64,000 bases of DNA from assembly GCA_020161935.1 (NCBI GenBank), contig JAIUNI010000002.1, forward strand, positions 186,001 through 250,000, read 5' to 3'. Below are positions 16,695-26,384 of the stretch, in pieces. The translations under genes were made by a program, and so were the position numbers. The notes under the pieces were generated by a model. It worked only from the letters and a program-made list of their open reading frames with translations, was not told where the DNA came from and did no database searches. Each line of letters begins with the position of its first letter. Within the stretch, counting starts at the first letter, position 1. Origin of the DNA: Chloroflexota bacterium (GTDB lineage: Bacteria; Chloroflexota; Anaerolineae; Aggregatilineales; Phototrophicaceae).

Positions 16695-17213
16695 CTATTC
16701 CCTTGCCCGCACCAGAACCGCACCGATTCCAGCAGTGAGCAGTAACCCGACGACAATTGCCACCACTTGTATAGTGGGTTTACTCCGGTCGAGTTGCATG
16801 GGCGCTGCCGAAGGCTCAACCATTGCTGTTTGGGGTGAAGCACTGGCTTCTGCTTGTACGGTGAGTTCGGCGGAAATCACTTCGCCATCAGCAGTCCTCG
16901 CATTGACCTGGTAATCGCCCGGCGGAACATGCCCTGGGATGATGTAGTCTTGGCTGAAACTGTCCCCGTCGGCGGTGGCTCCGCCAAGCCGAACCGTGAA
17001 AGTAGGAGCATCCAGTGTAATGGTGAAGATTTCGCCGTCTTCAACACCATCGGCGCTCACTGTGATAGCCCCGTTCGGAGCAACAGCGGAGGGGGCTACA
17101 GTTAACTCGGCTGCACCATGTGCGAAAGCGGGTGTCATCCCTAGGCCAACGATGACCAATCCGATGAGCAGCAGCACATGCCAGACTCCACCGAGTGAAT
17201 GTTGATTACGCAT
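16695..17213 (-). CDS. Secreted Ig-like protein with C-terminal anchor
   Basis: A 172-aa protein with an N-terminal signal peptide (HVLLLIGLVIVGLGMTPAFA) followed by HGAAELTVAPSAV. A beta-rich domain (ADGVEDGEIFTITLDAP, then PPGDYQVNARTADGE) resembles an immunoglobulin/CopC-like beta sandwich. A C-terminal helix (VVAIVVGLLLTAGIGAVLV) anchors it. The first His after cleavage recalls CopC-type proteins, but the set of Cu ligands is not complete. It is placed after cytochrome b and a small membrane protein. Confidence 0.7.
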   Translation of the reverse strand: MRNQHSLGGVWHVLLLIGLVIVGLGMTPAFAHGAAELTVAPSAVAPNGAITVSADGVEDGEIFTITLDAPTFTVRLGGATADGDSFSQDYIIPGHVPPGDYQVNARTADGEVISAELTVQAEASASPQTAMVEPSAAPMQLDRSKPTIQVVAIVVGLLLTAGIGAVLVRARE

Positions 17214-17451
17214 GATTGCCCTCCTGTTGGTTTTGTAACGTCCTTTCCTTCTGTACTGATGAAGTGCGATAGACTATGCGACCGAGTGCTAATAGAGCAA
17301 ATGTCAGAAGAATAGCACTCAAAGTCCCAAGCGCCGCCCCTATTAAACTGCCCTGTCCGTTCAAGAACGCTTCAATCTGCGCCCACAATTGACCGGAGGC
17401 CAGTGTCGCCAACGCCAATAATATGAGAAAGATCGCATTGAGCTTGTTCAT
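17206..17451 (-). CDS. Small two-helix membrane protein
   Basis: An 81-aa protein with two helices (LNAIFLILLALATLASG, then LIGAALGTLSAILLTFALLAL). It begins 2 bp after the cytochrome b stop codon and overlaps the next gene by 8 bp. It may be a small subunit or assembly partner of the cytochrome b; no homology is visible. Confidence 0.65.
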   Translation of the reverse strand: MNKLNAIFLILLALATLASGQLWAQIEAFLNGQGSLIGAALGTLSAILLTFALLALGRIVYRTSSVQKERTLQNQQEGNHA

Positions 17452-17453
17452 GG

Positions 17454-18521
17454 TTACGGCTCCATCAGATGTGCGGCAGGAACGGTAAGCCAGGCTGCCA
17501 TTCCAAACACAATCAAGGCTACCAGCAAGATCGCGCCAGCAATCATGATCCACCGCCTCTTTCGAGGTGATAGCCAGGGACTCCGATCTATGAAGGGAAT
17601 CAGCGCGAGTAAGATGAAGAGGAACCCGCCGCCAACTAAAATCCCTTTGATGCCCAACCAATTTTCAAATATATAGATGGGTAGAAACATCCAGGGTGGC
17701 TTGGTAACTTCCGCCCCAGCGACACCGGGCTGTCCTAGCGGCGCAGGTATTAGCAGTGCGAGTAGACCAATTAGCCCCCATAGCAAAAGACCATAACCCG
17801 CTAGGCGGCGTAGATGGGCGGTGAATCGCGAAGCACCTTGCCCTTTCGTCGGACCGGAAATCGCATCGGGAGTCGCCTGTGGCGAAATGCCCAGCCGGTT
17901 GATGAGGTAGAAGTGAACCACCATCAAAAGGATTAAAGTAATCGGTAAAACACTGATGTGTCCAAAGTAGAGCCGGGTCAGCAGGGGCACACTGCGGGTG
18001 AATTCGCCAGTAAACCATGTGCCAAAATTGCCCAATAGCTCGCCAATTTCCTTGTTATGACCCAGAGCTTCAACCCCTTCTTGATCCCACTTGAGCACCG
18101 TGCCGGTAAAGACAAATAGGAATGTGATCCCTAATAACCCAAGTCCGACCAGCCAATTAAATTCGCGTGGGCGCTTAAAACTTCCTGTGACAAAGATCCG
18201 AACCAGATGCAGCAGAGCCGTGATGACAACCAGGTTAGCTGCCCAAAAGTGAATGCTGCGGATAAAGTCACCGAATGGCGCTTGTGTGATGATGTAAATC
18301 ACACTGTCGTGGGCATCAGCAGGGTGCGGGTGGTAGAACTGCGCCAGCAGCAGCCCGGTCACTATGAGAATAATGAACCCAAACAGTGTAATTCCCCCCA
18401 ATAGATAGGGTAAGCGATTGGCATGGGCAGGAACCGGGTAAGCTAACCCCGAAAGTCCTAGCCGTTCGTCCAACGCTTCCCAGAAACCGTTTCTTGAGAC
18501 TCCTTGTGTGGATGTTGCCAT
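17454..18521 (-). CDS. Cytochrome b (bc/b6f type)
   Basis: A 355-aa integral membrane cytochrome b with about eight helices. The heme-ligand histidines are visible in SIHFWAANLVVITALLHLVR and in FGHISVLPITLILLMVVHFY. The C-terminal half contains PPWMFLPIYIFENW, the equivalent of the PEWY quinone-site region of cytochrome b/subunit IV. It should carry electrons between quinone and another carrier. No Rieske or cytochrome c1 gene is adjacent, which is odd for a bc complex. It may pair with the polyferredoxin or CuA proteins elsewhere in the island, or with chromosomal partners. Confidence 0.85.
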   Translation of the reverse strand: MATSTQGVSRNGFWEALDERLGLSGLAYPVPAHANRLPYLLGGITLFGFIILIVTGLLLAQFYHPHPADAHDSVIYIITQAPFGDFIRSIHFWAANLVVITALLHLVRIFVTGSFKRPREFNWLVGLGLLGITFLFVFTGTVLKWDQEGVEALGHNKEIGELLGNFGTWFTGEFTRSVPLLTRLYFGHISVLPITLILLMVVHFYLINRLGISPQATPDAISGPTKGQGASRFTAHLRRLAGYGLLLWGLIGLLALLIPAPLGQPGVAGAEVTKPPWMFLPIYIFENWLGIKGILVGGGFLFILLALIPFIDRSPWLSPRKRRWIMIAGAILLVALIVFGMAAWLTVPAAHLMEP

Positions 18522-18585
18522 TGCTACCTCCTACGAACTCTCAATCCGATTTGGCTCCTGGATAGAGCATTAATATTCACTTTTG

Positions 18586-18650
18586 AGGATATTGCAGTTT
18601 ATGACGACTGTAATGCGCTGTTTGGCGTATCGGAGGAAGCGCAAAATGAC
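18586..18650 (-). promoter_or_regulatory. Paired-box promoter for cytochrome b operon
   Basis: Distal box GCAAAATGAC (18641-18650), proximal GCTGTTTGGC (18617-18626), 25-bp gap, -10 TATCCT (18586-18591, minus). Box spacing is 24 bp. Confidence 0.65.
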
Positions 18651-18678
18651 CTGTCACTACAGCCAAATAGCCAAGCCC

Positions 18679-19554
18679 TCAGCGACTGACTTGCCACACG
18701 CCATAGAGTGACAGGGCTATACCAACAGCCTGGATCAACTGTAAATGCTCTTTGAAAACGATAGCGCTAATCACTAGGGCAAAAAGGGGGGTGAGAAAAG
18801 AAAAGATATTGAGACGAGTGAGTTGTGCGCGGCGCATCAGCCAGAACCACAGCAAAAGTGGAAGCGCTGTGCCGACAAGCCCCAGCGCAAGCAGATTTAC
18901 GGCAAATGTCCAATTCCACAGCGTCGAGGAGGGTGTCTCAAGCCACTGTGCCAGTGCGAACAGCGGCAAACCACCTAGGATGAACTGCCAGCCCATTGCT
19001 ACAAGTGGATCAACTTGTCCTGATAGTCGTTTGAGCAAGATGTTGCCAACAGCGACCCCAAACACGCCCAGCAAAATGTAGCTTATCCCTGTGAAGTTTG
19101 CACCCCTTCCCTGACCAACCAAACTTGGCAGCGCGGTCAGAATAATGCCGAAAAATGCCATCAGCAGTCCTACCAAACTATGACGTTTTAATCGTTCTCC
19201 AAGCAGAAAGAAAGCCAGCATCGCAGCAATCAAGGGTTGCATATTGGAAAGTACACTTGCTATTCCAGGCCTGACAATGCCGCCTGCCAGGAACATCCCG
19301 GCAAAACCAGCCGAGGTATAACTCAAACCGACCCCCAAAATACCCAACCACAAGCGCGGCTGGCGAGGCCACGGATGTCGCAGTACCGCTGCTGGAATCA
19401 GTAAACCTATACCTGCGACCAGGGAACGGAGGGTTGCGAAGTAAAGTGGTGGTGACATTGAAAGCCCTGAGGTAATTAAGGGAAAACACAGCGCCCAGAG
19501 GAACGTCACCAGTAGGAGAAGACCGAGATCAACCCGCGACAGACTCTGATACAT
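18679..19554 (-). CDS. EamA/DMT-family transporter
   Basis: A 291-aa protein with ten predicted helices in two EamA repeats (LLLLVTFLWALCFPLI at the start of the first; ILLGVFGVAVGNILLKRL opening the second). Start chosen at 19554. Members export metabolites or amino acids; the substrate is unknown. It lies downstream of the CPD-type ATPase, separated by a hairpin. Confidence 0.85.
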   Translation of the reverse strand: MYQSLSRVDLGLLLLVTFLWALCFPLITSGLSMSPPLYFATLRSLVAGIGLLIPAAVLRHPWPRQPRLWLGILGVGLSYTSAGFAGMFLAGGIVRPGIASVLSNMQPLIAAMLAFFLLGERLKRHSLVGLLMAFFGIILTALPSLVGQGRGANFTGISYILLGVFGVAVGNILLKRLSGQVDPLVAMGWQFILGGLPLFALAQWLETPSSTLWNWTFAVNLLALGLVGTALPLLLWFWLMRRAQLTRLNIFSFLTPLFALVISAIVFKEHLQLIQAVGIALSLYGVWQVSR

Positions 19555-19608
19555 AGTCTCTTTCAATTTTATAGTTTTTCCCACGACCGACACTCCCAAA
19601 GAGTATGG

Positions 19609-19637
19609 CCCCTCTGCCATAGGATAAGGTAGAGGGG
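19609..19637 (-). terminator. Candidate terminator after CPD-type ATPase
   Basis: A 10-bp stem (CCCCTCTGCC with GGTAGAGGGG, one wobble pair) and 9-nt loop just after the ATPase stop at 19652. The T-run is weak, so termination may be partial and let EamA be cotranscribed. Confidence 0.5.
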
Positions 19638-19651
19638 GTTGGGCATCTTTA

Positions 19652-22096
19652 TCATTCAATAACGGGCGTAGGCTGGACTGACCCCATCGGTTCGCCGGGA
19701 CGATTGGCACGGATACCCGGCAGACGGGTGCGTTTGAGCAGCAGCGCATTGACAGCAACCAACAGCGAACTACCCGCCATCGAGAGCGCTGCGATTTCTG
19801 GTCGCAGCAGCAATCCGAACCAAGGATAAAATAACCCTGCTGCGATGGGGAACGCCACGGTGTTGTAGCCCACGGCCCAGAAAAGGTTCTGGCGCATCTT
19901 ACCGACGGTTGCGCGGCTCAAAGCTATGGCTCCAATAACGTCAAATGGGTCGCTCTTCATCAGCACAACATCGGCAGTTTCCATAGCGACATCGCTGCCC
20001 GCGCCAATAGCGATACCAACATCCGCCTGTGCCAGAGCGGGCGCATCGTTAATGCCGTCACCGACCATTGCCACTCGTTTGCCCTGGCTTTGAAGTTCCT
20101 TCACTTTGTCGACTTTCTGGTCGGGCAGCACCTCCGCAAAAACGGTCTCAATACCGATTTCGCGGGCGATGCGTTCCGCAGTAGCGCGATTATCGCCACT
20201 AAGCATGGCAACCTGGATACCCAGTTTCCGCAGTTCTTCCACCGCTTGGCGTGAAGTTGGACGAATGGCATCGGCGATGGCTATGATTCCTGCGGGTCTG
20301 CCATCCACGGCTGCATACACAACCGTTCGCCCGGCACCTTCTAGGTTAGATGCCTTTTCTTCAAGAGAATCCGAAGCAATTTGCTGGTCACGCATGAGTT
20401 TGCGATTACCAATCAAAACTTGATGTCCATCCACAACCGCTTGAAGACCATGACCCGGAATCGCCTTAAATTCAGATGATCCGGGTAGATCAGATTGGCG
20501 TTCACGCGCATAGTCCACCACAGCCTGTGCCAGGGGGTGTTCGCTGGAAAGCTCGGCAGCCGCTACCAACCGTATCAGCTCATCTTCTGGAACCGGATTG
20601 CCAGTCGTTACCACCTCAACGACCCGGGGCTGACCAAGTGTGAGCGTGCCGGTTTTGTCAAAGACAATGATCTGTACTTTGCTGGCCTCTTCCAGAGCGG
20701 TTGCGTTCTTGTAGAGGATACCGTTTAGAGCACCCAGTCCGGTTCCGACCATAATGGCTGTCGGCGTAGCCAGTCCTAGCGCATCGGGACAAGCGACAAT
20801 CACCACAGTGATTGCCAAAGTCAGAGCAAAAATGAAGCTTTCGCCTGCCAGCCAATACCACCCGGCGAAAGTTGCCAAGCCGAATATAACGGCGGCGGCC
20901 ACCAGCCATTGGGATGCGCGATCAGCCAAGCGCTGCGCGGGAGCTTTGGAGTTCTGAGCAATCTGCACCAGTTTGACAATCTGTGCCAACGCCGTATCCG
21001 CGCCAACTTTAGTTGCTCGAAAGCGGAATGTCCCCGTCTTATTGATGGTTGCGCCGATGACTTTGTTGCCAACCTGTTTCTTGACCGGGACGCTCTCCCC
21101 CGTAATCATCGACTCATCAACGCTCGATTCGCCCTCTGTCACCATTCCATCTACCGGGATTTTATCTCCTGGGCGAATGAGAACGATGTCGTCAACCACC
21201 ACCTCCGATGTCGGCACTTCAACCGCCTGCCCATTACGAATGACGGTTGCTTTAGGAGGCGCGAGATCAAGCAGAGCACGAATGGCATCTGAGGCTCCGG
21301 CGCGAGCACGCATCTCCATCCAGTGACCAAACAGGACAAAAGCAAGGAGAACGACAGAAGCCTCGTAGAACACCTCTCCTTTGAAAACGAAGGTCGCCGC
21401 AACACTGAATAGGTAGCCTGCGCCCACGGAAAGGGCAACCAGCACTGACATATCCAGTGTTCGATTCTTTAGCGCACGATAAGCGCCTACGAAGAAGATT
21501 TGACCACCCCAGAAAACAGCGGGAGTGGACAGAATGAATAGAAAGATTTCATTCGGTATTCCGAAGGGTACAGGCAGGCGAACCTTCAGTACATCGGTGA
21601 ACAATGGAGAATATAAAAACACCGGGATTGCTAGAATGAAGGTGACGAGAAATCGATTACGCATATCCCGAACCATCGCTTGCATATCCATGCCCGCGCC
21701 ATGCCCCATTGAATGAGCCATCTGCTCAACTTCACCTGATGTAGCCGGTTTGGACGGCATGGTATGTCCACTATGAGCAACCTCGTGCATATCGTGGCCC
21801 ACATGTTCCGCAGGAACGACATCGCCGCCGTGCATCGAGTGAGAGACTCGTTCATCGTGTTTGCTAACCATATGGCGAGGATAGACTTCACCCCGGCAGT
21901 GATACCCACACTCCTCAATCAACTGGCGAATTCGCGCTTCCGTTATCGTATTCTCATCGTAACCGACGGTGACAGTATCGCTCATCGTATTGGCTTCGAC
22001 GTGGTGGATGCCGGGTTGACGGTTGAGAAATGCCTGTAATGCCGGAGCTGAACTCCCGCGCAGCATCCCTCCTGCCTCAAGCACGACCTCTTTCAT
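19652..22096 (-). CDS. P1B-type metal ATPase with CPD transport motif
   Basis: An 814-aa heavy-metal P-type ATPase with AAGGAGGAAATT before the ATG. An HMA-like N-terminal domain lacks CxxC ([15 protein letters not shown]), followed by a His/Met-rich linker ([10 protein letters not shown], then [12 protein letters not shown]). Core motifs are complete: TGES in the actuator, DKTGTLTLG for phosphorylation, HP in SEHPLAQAV, and [14 protein letters not shown]. The membrane motif is CPD (residues 436-438, [11 protein letters not shown]) where Cu(I) pumps have CPC and CopB-type pumps CPH. It should export a soft metal, but the specificity is unclear. It has its own paired-box promoter and diverges from the ferrochelatase gene. 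Confidence 0.9.
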   Translation of the reverse strand: MKEVVLEAGGMLRGSSAPALQAFLNRQPGIHHVEANTMSDTVTVGYDENTITEARIRQLIEECGYHCRGEVYPRHMVSKHDERVSHSMHGGDVVPAEHVGHDMHEVAHSGHTMPSKPATSGEVEQMAHSMGHGAGMDMQAMVRDMRNRFLVTFILAIPVFLYSPLFTDVLKVRLPVPFGIPNEIFLFILSTPAVFWGGQIFFVGAYRALKNRTLDMSVLVALSVGAGYLFSVAATFVFKGEVFYEASVVLLAFVLFGHWMEMRARAGASDAIRALLDLAPPKATVIRNGQAVEVPTSEVVVDDIVLIRPGDKIPVDGMVTEGESSVDESMITGESVPVKKQVGNKVIGATINKTGTFRFRATKVGADTALAQIVKLVQIAQNSKAPAQRLADRASQWLVAAAVIFGLATFAGWYWLAGESFIFALTLAITVVIVACPDALGLATPTAIMVGTGLGALNGILYKNATALEEASKVQIIVFDKTGTLTLGQPRVVEVVTTGNPVPEDELIRLVAAAELSSEHPLAQAVVDYARERQSDLPGSSEFKAIPGHGLQAVVDGHQVLIGNRKLMRDQQIASDSLEEKASNLEGAGRTVVYAAVDGRPAGIIAIADAIRPTSRQAVEELRKLGIQVAMLSGDNRATAERIAREIGIETVFAEVLPDQKVDKVKELQSQGKRVAMVGDGINDAPALAQADVGIAIGAGSDVAMETADVVLMKSDPFDVIGAIALSRATVGKMRQNLFWAVGYNTVAFPIAAGLFYPWFGLLLRPEIAALSMAGSSLLVAVNALLLKRTRLPGIRANRPGEPMGSVQPTPVIE

Positions 22097-22214
22097 AATT
22101 TCCTCCTTAGGGTTTGCCGTATAACCGATGCTTAAAGACCACATGCTGATCCTTTGACAAATGAATATCGAGGTATTGATATGCTTCGCAATTAATCCTC
22201 TGTTACCCTTATTG

Positions 22215-22279
22215 ACTCTACAAAGATGCTTGAAAAGTTGTCATCCGCTGAACAGCGCGTTTTACATAGGTCGAATGGC
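22215..22279 (-). promoter_or_regulatory. Paired-box promoter for CPD ATPase
   Basis: Distal site GTCGAATGGC (22270-22279, half matching), proximal GCTGAACAGC (22247-22256), 26-bp gap, -10 TAGAGT (22215-22220, minus). The region is shared with the divergent ferrochelatase gene. Confidence 0.55.
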
Positions 22280-22332
22280 GCGCCGCCCTTACTCAGTCTC
22301 ATGGTAATCTTTTTCCAATGGGAGGAAGTACG

Positions 22333-23406
22333 ATGAAATCTCTGTTAATTGTTCGTTTGCTTCTATTTGTAACCATTGAATATGGTGTCAAAAGAATAAA
22401 CATGTTACAAACTCCAAGCCACAGTCCCGACACAAGAATCGGAGTGTTACTCGCGCAGTTGGGAACACCTGATGCTCCCACATCCCAAGCGCTCCGACGC
22501 TATCTCGCACAATTTTTATCTGACCGGCGCGTGGTCGATTACAATCCAATCCTGTGGTGGGCGCTGCTGCATCTGCTGATCTTGAACATGCGTCCTCGCC
22601 GTTCAGCGACGCTTTACCAGCGAATCTGGCTACCGGAAGGTTCGCCGTTGCTAGTGCATTCGCAAGCGCAGGCCACCGGTCTGCAAAATCAGCTAGGAGA
22701 TGCCTACCATGTGATTCTAGGGATGCGCTACGGAAATCCCAGCGTTGCCGAGGCCATGCGATCCTTCCGTAACGAGGGTGTTGATCGCCTGCTGGTCTTG
22801 CCCATATTCCCACAGTTCTCGGCAGCTACAACAGGTTCTATTTATGATGCAATTACCGAAGCCGTTTTGCGCCAACGCCGTCGGATGCCAACGCTGCGTT
22901 TTGTCCCGCCCTATTATGCCCATCCCGGATACATTCAGGCGTTGAAGGCAACAATAGAAGAAACTGTTAAACGCAAGGACGAGATAACAGGCCGTTACCT
23001 GTTTTCATTTCACGGTCTCCCGCAGCGCTATATTGACGAGGGTGATCCTTATCGTGAGCAGTGTCAGATCACCGCTCACCTCCTCGGTGCGGCGTTGGGT
23101 CTGGATCAAGAACAGTGGATGGTGAGTTTTCAATCCCGATTTGGGCGGGAAAAATGGTTACAGCCCTATACGGACGAGACATTAAAAAGCTTAGGAAAGC
23201 AAGAGATAGACAATCTGGTTGTCGCTTGCCCCGGCTTTACTGCCGATTGTCTGGAAACACTGGACGAGATTGGGAATGAGGGATATGAGATATTTAAGGC
23301 AGCCGGAGGTCAAACATTCTGGCTCGCACCTTGTCTGAACGCGCATCCGGCATGGCTTGACGCGCTGGCCGACATCGTGCGCCAGGAAACGCTTGGCTGG
23401 ATGTAA
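22333..23406 (+). CDS. hemH: Ferrochelatase
   Basis: Ferrochelatase, which inserts Fe2+ into protoporphyrin IX (last step of protoheme synthesis). Motifs are LLAQLGTPDAPTSQALRRYL, SDRRVVD, PIFPQFSAATTGS, the active-site histidine in FSFHGLPQRY, SFQSRFGREKW, and ADCLETLDEI with the catalytic glutamate. The start at 22333 has GGAGG with ideal spacing but adds about 23 unusual residues; ATG 22402 would give the normal N-terminus. It is alone on the plus strand amid minus genes. A duplicated heme gene in a copper island may serve cytochrome synthesis or replace a metal-sensitive enzyme. Confidence 0.9.
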   Translation: MKSLLIVRLLLFVTIEYGVKRINMLQTPSHSPDTRIGVLLAQLGTPDAPTSQALRRYLAQFLSDRRVVDYNPILWWALLHLLILNMRPRRSATLYQRIWLPEGSPLLVHSQAQATGLQNQLGDAYHVILGMRYGNPSVAEAMRSFRNEGVDRLLVLPIFPQFSAATTGSIYDAITEAVLRQRRRMPTLRFVPPYYAHPGYIQALKATIEETVKRKDEITGRYLFSFHGLPQRYIDEGDPYREQCQITAHLLGAALGLDQEQWMVSFQSRFGREKWLQPYTDETLKSLGKQEIDNLVVACPGFTADCLETLDEIGNEGYEIFKAAGGQTFWLAPCLNAHPAWLDALADIVRQETLGWM

Positions 23407-23635
23407 CTCTCACTAAAAGATAATTTACAGATTCCACTAGGATGTCAGTCCCCAATAAGCTTTCGTTGAACTTTCGCACTGGGTGAAACGTATGAAATAG
23501 CAAATAGGCATTCAACGCAATGATGAATACTGTCCCCATCCATGGTGTAATCTTGAGCAGGTGTGAGTGGCCTTAAAGATGCACCATCGGACACTGATTC
23601 AAAGGATGAAACGTTTTTCTCACAAAGCGAGAGCT

Positions 23636-24499
23636 TCAGTCTGGGTTGCGAGACCCACAACAGCGTTGGGAGTCTGGAATCATCACATGCTGGCGGCTGT
23701 TGATCGGTTTAGAGAGCAACCATTGGCAGCATTTAACATCACTTACTTCAATGCGGTGAAGCAAAATGGATAGCTCGGAATTCCAGTCGTGAAAACACGC
23801 TTCACCCCTATCTCTCATGATGTCATCCTGATTCGCCCGCAAACATGTCAGCCATTGCTTGAGGCGCAGGCGATAACGTTCGTTCAGCTCTTCGACTTGT
23901 TGGATTTCAAAACCGATCTGGCGGATAATCCGTTCAACCACATCAGATGGCAAAAACCCATTTTGTGAGGAGTGATTCAAAATGTGGTCAAAACGCCGTG
24001 TCAGCCGCTCCAGTGGTTTAGCTGAAGTCGATGTTGAGGAAGACATTCCTGTAATACATTCAACTAGAAACAGACCACCTGGATGAAGCACGTTATAAAT
24101 TGTTCCTAAAAGCACTTCGCATTCTTTGCGCCCTACCGTCGCAAAAGGGTCAAGGCATACCGCTTTACCAAATTTCACGCCGACGAGGTTGCGATAATCC
24201 ATAAGTTTTACCACGCTCCCGCGCAAACTCGCAGCAGCAATGCGGTGATTGAGCTTCAGGTGGAGCGGCATGTCTACTGTAATTCCAATCACACGCGCAC
24301 CCCGGTTCTCGGCAGCGAAAGTCACCAATTCGCAACCGACATCCAGCAATTTGTCATCCTTGATAAGGTTTAGTTTGCGGCAAACTGTTTCGAATTCGTC
24401 TCGCCGAATTGAGCTTGCGTTAGCTTCGTCCGACTCAACTTGAAAATAGGCACTGAGGGAAGCAAGATTTCTCAGATTGTGCAAGCTAGTTTGCATCAT
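23636..24499 (-). CDS. CFA synthase-like methyltransferase, degenerate SAM motif
   Basis: A 287-aa protein resembling the methyltransferase core of cyclopropane-fatty-acid synthases: NLIKDDKLLDVGCE, then GARVIGITV. The glycine-rich SAM loop, normally DxGCGWG, reads DVGCELVTFAA, and a few residues seem deleted, so activity is doubtful. Later segments (LHPGGLFLVECITG, then FLPSDVVERIIRQIGFEI) follow the family pattern. Strong AGGAGG before tandem ATGs. It is the last gene of the long minus operon beginning with the ATPase at 30284. Confidence 0.65.
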   Translation of the reverse strand: MMQTSLHNLRNLASLSAYFQVESDEANASSIRRDEFETVCRKLNLIKDDKLLDVGCELVTFAAENRGARVIGITVDMPLHLKLNHRIAAASLRGSVVKLMDYRNLVGVKFGKAVCLDPFATVGRKECEVLLGTIYNVLHPGGLFLVECITGMSSSTSTSAKPLERLTRRFDHILNHSSQNGFLPSDVVERIIRQIGFEIQQVEELNERYRLRLKQWLTCLRANQDDIMRDRGEACFHDWNSELSILLHRIEVSDVKCCQWLLSKPINSRQHVMIPDSQRCCGSRNPD

Positions 24500-24546
24500 C
24501 TTACAACCTCCTGCTACATTGCGTTTCATTCGCGATCATCAATTGG

Positions 24547-25191
24547 TCAGGTGACTTGTTCCCTATAATCCTCATAGACCCGTATGACCGTCAATCCGAA
24601 TTCTCGTACCAAACGTAACACCAGAGGATTCGCTATCACAGGAATAGTGATATACTCTGAATTGTGTAGGAGCATAAAATAGTAGAGTTCTGCACATTGG
24701 CGGCTTGGGCAGTGAAATACCTCCGCAACTATTCGGTTATTAATGTTCCAGCCATCCTGGAGATACTGCAACAATATATCCGCAGGCGCAAAGCGTTGTG
24801 ATTGAGGAGACCAATGGCGGTAGTTGTCATCAGTTTCAATCTGATTATTGACCGGTTCTTCATCATCCCCAACATGCCCAATCAATATTGATCTTGCAAC
24901 ACCTGCCTGGATTGGCGCGGCCATTCTAAGCGAGTCTACCCCTTCCCTGAATTCGAAAATGGTCGGAGTGGAATCGTTGAGGGCAAAACGCTCCCAAGTT
25001 ATGAGATCAGCCTTATCGTCTGCGACGAATATCAGATTAGGGACGGCATTGAGCAGGCCATTCGTGTCAGGACACATGATCGCGGATGCCGATGCGTGCT
25101 CCGACTCCTTGTCAAAATCCTTCGACAGTGGCGGCAAACCCGGTGTACCCAATTTATGGGATGATACATTATCTCTGAATGTAGTCGCCAT
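24547..25191 (-). CDS. Hypothetical protein
   Basis: A 214-aa soluble protein. The start at 25191 is preceded by GGAGGTTGAAT. Its C-terminal half (FAPADILLQYLQDGW, then YYFMLLHNSEYITIPVIANP) looks folded and alpha/beta. Residues 55-75 read NLIFVADDKADLITW. I do not recognise the family. It lies between a PEMT-like gene and the CFA-like gene in the same operon. Confidence 0.6.
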   Translation of the reverse strand: MATTFRDNVSSHKLGTPGLPPLSKDFDKESEHASASAIMCPDTNGLLNAVPNLIFVADDKADLITWERFALNDSTPTIFEFREGVDSLRMAAPIQAGVARSILIGHVGDDEEPVNNQIETDDNYRHWSPQSQRFAPADILLQYLQDGWNINNRIVAEVFHCPSRQCAELYYFMLLHNSEYITIPVIANPLVLRLVREFGLTVIRVYEDYREQVT

Positions 25192-25231
25192 ATTCAACCT
25201 CCTTGCATACCCCCTTTCCACTAGCGGTGCG

Positions 25232-25891
25232 CTAGCGCTCATCGGCTCTCTGGCGCAAATTCGATAAGCGCGGGAAGAAGGCAGGAGTAACCGCAATGTA
25301 ATCAGCGTATTCGCTCCCAAACTCGGCAAGTGAATCGCGCTCTTCACGGCGCGCCAGCCGCACATACATAACCAGCAGAATCGGAAACATCAACAGAGTC
25401 AGCAGTGTCGGCCATTGAAACAAGAAGCCCAGCATAATCAGCACGAAACCTACATACTGCGGATGGCGCACAGCAGCATACGGGCCGGTGGTTGCCAGGC
25501 GATGTTCGCGTTGGGCCTTATACAACACTTCCCAAGCCGCCGATAACAAAATAAATCCACCGCCGATCATCACGTAACTCAGTAGGTGGAAAGGGGTGAA
25601 ATGCGGGTCGCCCTTCCAGCCGAAGAGGGTTGACCAGAGATGCCCAGCATCATGGGAAAACAGGTCAAGTCCTGGAAAGCGACTGCCCAGCCAGCCGGAC
25701 AATAAATAGATCGTTAGCGGAAAGCCGTACATCTCTGTAAACAGCGCAGCGATAAAGGCGGCGAATGCGCCAAACGAGCGCCAGTCGCGGGCGGTGCGCG
25801 GGCGAACGAAGCTGAAGGCGAAGATGACAAATACCGCGATATTCATAACGACCAACGGCCACAGACCATAGGCAGGTGAGTCGGTATTCAT
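25232..25891 (-). CDS. Isoprenylcysteine/PEMT-type membrane methyltransferase
   Basis: A 219-aa protein with about five helices and the C-terminal ICMT/PEMT signature GPYAAVRHPQYVGF, then RREERDSLAEFGSEYADY. Such enzymes methylate isoprenylcysteine, phospholipids or related substrates in the membrane with SAM. Its ATG overlaps the stop of the upstream gene by 4 bp. Similar proteins are frequent beside copper ATPases in Gram-positive-like bacteria; the substrate here is unknown. Confidence 0.85.
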   Translation of the reverse strand: MNTDSPAYGLWPLVVMNIAVFVIFAFSFVRPRTARDWRSFGAFAAFIAALFTEMYGFPLTIYLLSGWLGSRFPGLDLFSHDAGHLWSTLFGWKGDPHFTPFHLLSYVMIGGGFILLSAAWEVLYKAQREHRLATTGPYAAVRHPQYVGFVLIMLGFLFQWPTLLTLLMFPILLVMYVRLARREERDSLAEFGSEYADYIAVTPAFFPRLSNLRQRADER

Positions 25892-26148
25892 GACTCGCCT
25901 CCGTGAGAATGTGGCTTGTCATTCTTGGGCGAATTATCGCCCTGGTCGTGCGAACCATGTCCACCATGCATAAACAGCATGAGCAGCGGGCATAGGAACA
26001 GCAGGGCGTAGGGCAGAATCCCATACAGATGGGCGTAATGCTCGGCAATCAAGAAGAATCCCGCAATCGCCAGCAGGGCAATGGTGACAATCCCGGTACG
26101 TGAACGCGCCCACTTTCCGACACTATCCAACCCGTTTTGCGTGTTCAT
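25888..26148 (-). CDS. DUF2933-like small membrane protein
   Basis: An 86-aa protein with two helices (GIVTIALLAIAGFFLIAEHY, then ILPYALLFLCPLLMLFMHGG) followed by a His/Gly-rich tail (HGGHGSHDQG, then PHSHGG). The layout fits the DUF2933 family often found in copper loci. The His-rich tail is a plausible metal site. 4-bp overlaps with both neighbours indicate translational coupling. Confidence 0.75.
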   Translation of the reverse strand: MNTQNGLDSVGKWARSRTGIVTIALLAIAGFFLIAEHYAHLYGILPYALLFLCPLLMLFMHGGHGSHDQGDNSPKNDKPHSHGGES

Positions 26149-26384
26149 TTTGTTGCTCCATTTGAATTGGCTTCTATGCTGTGCTGGTGGGCTTCACGGT
26201 GGCTATCCTCAGCCTTCAGCATGTTCTTCATCATCAACAGGTGAGAAAGCGGGCATAGCAGTACCAAACCAAAGAGCAGCACATTATTGATGGGCGCATT
26301 GAAGACAAAAATCGCTGTGAATGCTGCGATGGGAATCAGACAGCATACGAGCATCACAAGGGTGTGCTTGGGGTTCATGTTCAT
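26145..26384 (-). CDS. Small DUF2933-like membrane protein
   Basis: A 79-aa protein with two helices (TLVMLVCCLIPIAAFTAIFVF, then VLLFGLVLLCPLSHLLMMKNM), Cys pairs and a Met/His end. Start at 26384 overlaps the previous stop (ATGA). It is similar in layout to the next gene and likely a metal-related membrane accessory protein. Confidence 0.7.
   Translation of the reverse strand: MNMNPKHTLVMLVCCLIPIAAFTAIFVFNAPINNVLLFGLVLLCPLSHLLMMKNMLKAEDSHREAHQHSIEANSNGATK

Noticed and set aside
23294..23539. Minus-strand frame with a hydrophobic start after hemH
   Set aside because: It lies mostly antisense to the hemH 3' end and lacks a ribosome site.
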